From positions 1,054,001 to 1,118,000 of the forward strand of contig BROI01000005.1 in assembly GCA_027923505.1 (NCBI GenBank): a stretch of DNA of 64,000 nt, written 5' to 3'. Made by a program: the position numbers and the translations under genes. The notes beneath the pieces were generated by a model. The model saw nothing but the letters and a program-made list of their open reading frames with translations, did not search any database and was not told the DNA's origin. Shown here in pieces: positions 61,815-64,000 of this stretch. The DNA comes from Mayamaea pseudoterrestris (Eukaryota > Bacillariophyta > Bacillariophyceae > Sellaphorales > Sellaphoraceae). How positions within the stretch are numbered: position 1 is the stretch's first letter; the number at the start of each line of letters is the position of its first letter.

Positions 61815-62417
61815 CTACAGCTCAAACAGGGGAGCATTATAAAACGATCGCCCACTCTCTGCAGCAGCCTTGTGCGTCTGATAACTCAGCTCTCCATGAT
61901 CCAGTCGTAGAACCTTCTTCCATCGCTCTCCTATAGCAATGCAAGCCTCCTTGTCGGTACCACTCGTCCAAAGAGCGATCCGATGCTGGCTCTTCCGCAG
62001 CGAAACAACTGCTCCGTTGATGTCACTCCCAGTTTCGTCCATTGTTTCTCCAATGATCGCCAATAAAGTGAATAGCCAGTACTCGTCAATCTTGTCAGAG
62101 CGATTATCTTTTTTAGGTAGCGTCAAGACAAACTTTCCACCGTCAATGTTGCTAGCGTCCTCCCAAGCGGGGCAAATGTCGCGCCGGAAGACACTGTAAT
62201 TGGAGCCAGGCCCAATGTCTGACGCAGGTTTTACATTGTTATAAACTCTCCAAAAGCTCTCAATGGAATCAAACGTCGCTAGATCCTTCAGCGTGTCCTT
62301 CCAATCGTCCGACTCAGTTGGAGCAAGCTTTGGATTGTCGATCCAGAGAGTCCATGCTGAATGCAAGCGCGCATTTGTATCAATTTCTTGTTGATGGTCA
62401 ATTACACCGCTGGTCAT
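61815..62417 (-). CDS. EIF4E: eIF4E-family cap-binding protein
   Basis: Single exon, 200 aa. The eIF4E fold is recognisable: LHSAWTLWID (first strand), FDSIESFWRVYNNV (the Trp that stacks on the m7G cap), ICPAWEDASNIDGGKF (second cap Trp and Glu), EYWLFTLLAIIGE (the dorsal helix region that binds eIF4G) and INGAVVSLRKSQHRIALWTS with the basic residues that hold the cap phosphates. The N-terminal tail is short (about 17 residues before the fold). It binds mRNA 5' caps and recruits eIF4G; whether it is the main initiation factor or a repressor-type paralogue cannot be told. Its start faces that of the S1 protein, about 290 bp away. Confidence 0.93.
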   Translation of the reverse strand: MTSGVIDHQQEIDTNARLHSAWTLWIDNPKLAPTESDDWKDTLKDLATFDSIESFWRVYNNVKPASDIGPGSNYSVFRRDICPAWEDASNIDGGKFVLTLPKKDNRSDKIDEYWLFTLLAIIGETMDETGSDINGAVVSLRKSQHRIALWTSGTDKEACIAIGERWKKVLRLDHGELSYQTHKAAAESGRSFYNAPLFEL

Positions 62418-62710
62418 GCTAGAAGGTGTACAATCAATGAAGAGGAAAGCTGTGCTTCTTTAGTGAGCTCGAGGAGAAGTGGAAATGGCAGTCGTTGTGG
62501 CGCGCGCAAAGAGCGGCGACGGATGATGTCGCTTCGCTTCTCATTGTGTGCAGATAACCTGATCGTGGTCGCGGCGGCCCTTCATCATTCGTTCTTTTGC
62601 TCGGCTCATGCAATTCATGCAAACGACACTGCATGCCTCCTACTCCTCCAGGGCAGTAGCTATCGGCCATCCCACCCACTCTCGTGACAAAGAGATATAG
62701 CTATAAAAGT

Positions 62711-63856
62711 ATGAGTGATTTTGAAATGAAGCAGCGCCATAAGCAGGTTAACAGTAAATCCAGTTTAGCAACACATCAAGCCTCGATTTGCAAGAATGGA
62801 CGCTTGTCGTCCACCAAAAACTCGACCAAGTTTGCAAAGCCCAAGCATCTCAAGCGCAAGCTTGAGACAATGTCTCCCGATGATCCTCGTCATAATGAGG
62901 TGCTTGGGCAGTTGCAAGACTTCGAGGAAAAGAAGCAATTGTTTTCTGGAAAAGGAATGACGAAAACGCCGAGGCTCCCACGGCGACCTACCCAAGACGA
63001 GGAGCAACTCTCGCACACACCGAAAGCAGCAACTCCACCTACCGGTATTGGAAAGGACGCTAGTAACTATGCCCACAAGGACGACAAACCGACCCGACAG
63101 CGTGGTCAGCGGCGTCGTGGACGAAAGGATACAACGTCTGTGTCTTTGGTCGTCGCGGTCGGACAGGCCGAGATGCCTATTGTATCGGAAGCATCGGAAG
63201 CGTCCCTACCTATGGCTGCCATGAAACCACCTTTGACAGAATTAGATAAATCGTCAATTGTGCGAGAACCGAAGAGGAGGTCCATTCAGAGACTTGGCGA
63301 CCCACGATATTGCGTCGGCCGCAAACCAGTGTCAGACTTTGAAATCGGTTCAAAACACTCCGGCAAGGTCGTTTACGTCAAACCTTTTGGTGTGTTTTTC
63401 GACATTGGCTGTCACAGCGATGCCTTTTGTCATGTCAGTCGACTGTCGGATGATTTTGTGGAGAATCCAGAAACAGTGTTTCGTCCAGGCGATGACGTGG
63501 AGAATATTCGCATTGTAGAGACAGATCGCCAAAAGAAGAGAATTACGGTGAGTTTACAGTCCGACATGAAAATTAAAGCCGAAAAGCTGTCGCTAGAGTC
63601 AAGGTTGGAACGTATGAAGAAGCGGAAACCAAACGGACGATCCAATGTAGCGATGTTAAAAGGGTCAAAGTCGTCTACTGGTACGGTTGCGCACGAGAAG
63701 GAGGCCAATTCGGTAGAATTGGCTAAACTTGCTGATTCTGAACCATTATTTGGGGGAAGTATCAATGCTGATACTTATTCCTCGGCGAGGGAGTTGAAAC
63801 GTCGCCAGAAACTTCAACGCCGTGCGGCGCGTCGGGAACAACATGTATTGCAATAA
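62711..63856 (+). CDS. S1-domain RNA-binding protein
   Basis: Single exon from the ATG at 62711 (MSDFEMKQRHK), 381 aa; the frame is open upstream without an ATG, so a 5' exon cannot be excluded. One S1 domain lies at about residues 210-285: FEIGSKHSGKVVYVKPFGVFFDIG, DAFCHVSRLSDDFV, FRPGDDVENIRIVETDRQKKRITVSL. Before it are very basic, low-complexity stretches (KPKHLKRKLETMSPDD, RGQRRRGRKD), and the C-terminus ends in ARELKRRQKLQRRAARR. The KxKHLKRKLE segment followed by LGQLQDFEEKKQLF looks like a conserved helix. An RNA-processing or ribosome-assembly role is likely from the S1 fold and charge, in the nucleus or an organelle. Confidence 0.8.
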   Translation: MSDFEMKQRHKQVNSKSSLATHQASICKNGRLSSTKNSTKFAKPKHLKRKLETMSPDDPRHNEVLGQLQDFEEKKQLFSGKGMTKTPRLPRRPTQDEEQLSHTPKAATPPTGIGKDASNYAHKDDKPTRQRGQRRRGRKDTTSVSLVVAVGQAEMPIVSEASEASLPMAAMKPPLTELDKSSIVREPKRRSIQRLGDPRYCVGRKPVSDFEIGSKHSGKVVYVKPFGVFFDIGCHSDAFCHVSRLSDDFVENPETVFRPGDDVENIRIVETDRQKKRITVSLQSDMKIKAEKLSLESRLERMKKRKPNGRSNVAMLKGSKSSTGTVAHEKEANSVELAKLADSEPLFGGSINADTYSSARELKRRQKLQRRAARREQHVLQ

Positions 63857-64000
63857 ACATATGACTTTTAAATTGTAACTACACAAAGATGCGCGTCTCA
63901 TTTGCTGACCGGAGTGCTAGCAATACGTAGTTACTTTATACCAGACGGGCTATTGACGCGACTATCAGCTCGTACAACGACACTCGACTACCATTCGTTT

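Noticed and set aside
1-64000. tRNA, rRNA or snRNA genes
   Set aside because: I looked in the intergenic stretches for T-loop-like GGTTCRANTC boxes with a partner A box and for rRNA-like segments and saw none. This is not a substitute for a covariance-model search.

Overview
The window looks like nuclear DNA of a photosynthetic stramenopile, most likely a diatom. Several proteins begin with a signal peptide followed by the ASAFAP-type motif that targets proteins to complex red plastids (clearest in triosephosphate isomerase, SAAAFAPAF; also in the UPF0301 protein and the RuvX/YqgF protein). Introns are few and short (44 to about 360 bp, GT-AG), genes are dense on both strands, and the one transposon is a Ty1/copia element of the kind common in diatoms. 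I cannot name the species.

Layout. 0-22.8 kb is gene-dense: an unknown protein, a plastid-type two-domain UPF0301 (AlgH) protein, a decayed ABHD17-like hydrolase, an APE2-type AP endonuclease, a heavy-metal-associated-domain protein, plastid triosephosphate isomerase, a GlcNAc-type glycosyltransferase, a membrane sulfotransferase-like protein, TAF12, histone H2A.Z, a membrane-anchored GH94-like protein and an Acl4-like TPR protein. 23.65-29.47 kb is a young Ty1/copia element with 269-bp LTRs and a 5-bp target duplication. 29.8-47.3 kb is gene-dense again: a chalcone-isomerase-like protein, the proteasome subunit Rpn1, a vezatin-like membrane protein, an intact ABHD17-like hydrolase with an 18-nt microexon, a divergent glucose-6-phosphate-isomerase-like protein, a beta-propeller/2-oxoglutarate-oxygenase fusion, a CNDP-type dipeptidase with an apparent frameshift, and a POT-family peptide transporter. 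47.98-56.53 kb is a satellite block without supported genes. 56.8-63.9 kb holds RuvX/YqgF, a BEACH-WD40 protein, eIF4E and an S1-domain protein.

Most genes are unrelated housekeeping or regulatory genes and form no pathway or operon. Several pairs are divergent and may share promoters (TIM/glycosyltransferase, H2A.Z/GH94-like, eIF4E/S1), others are convergent.

The least explained part is the satellite block. About 40 copies of a 169-bp monomer each carry a 17-bp perfect palindrome and a second inverted repeat. Variant monomers change both arms together, which suggests that the symmetry itself is kept. The array consists of two apparently identical 3,441-bp halves with an older ~1.33-kb repeat nested in each, flanked by a second, unrelated satellite of about 170 bp. 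A second unexplained signal is the palindrome CTACCGGTAG, strongly over-represented between genes.
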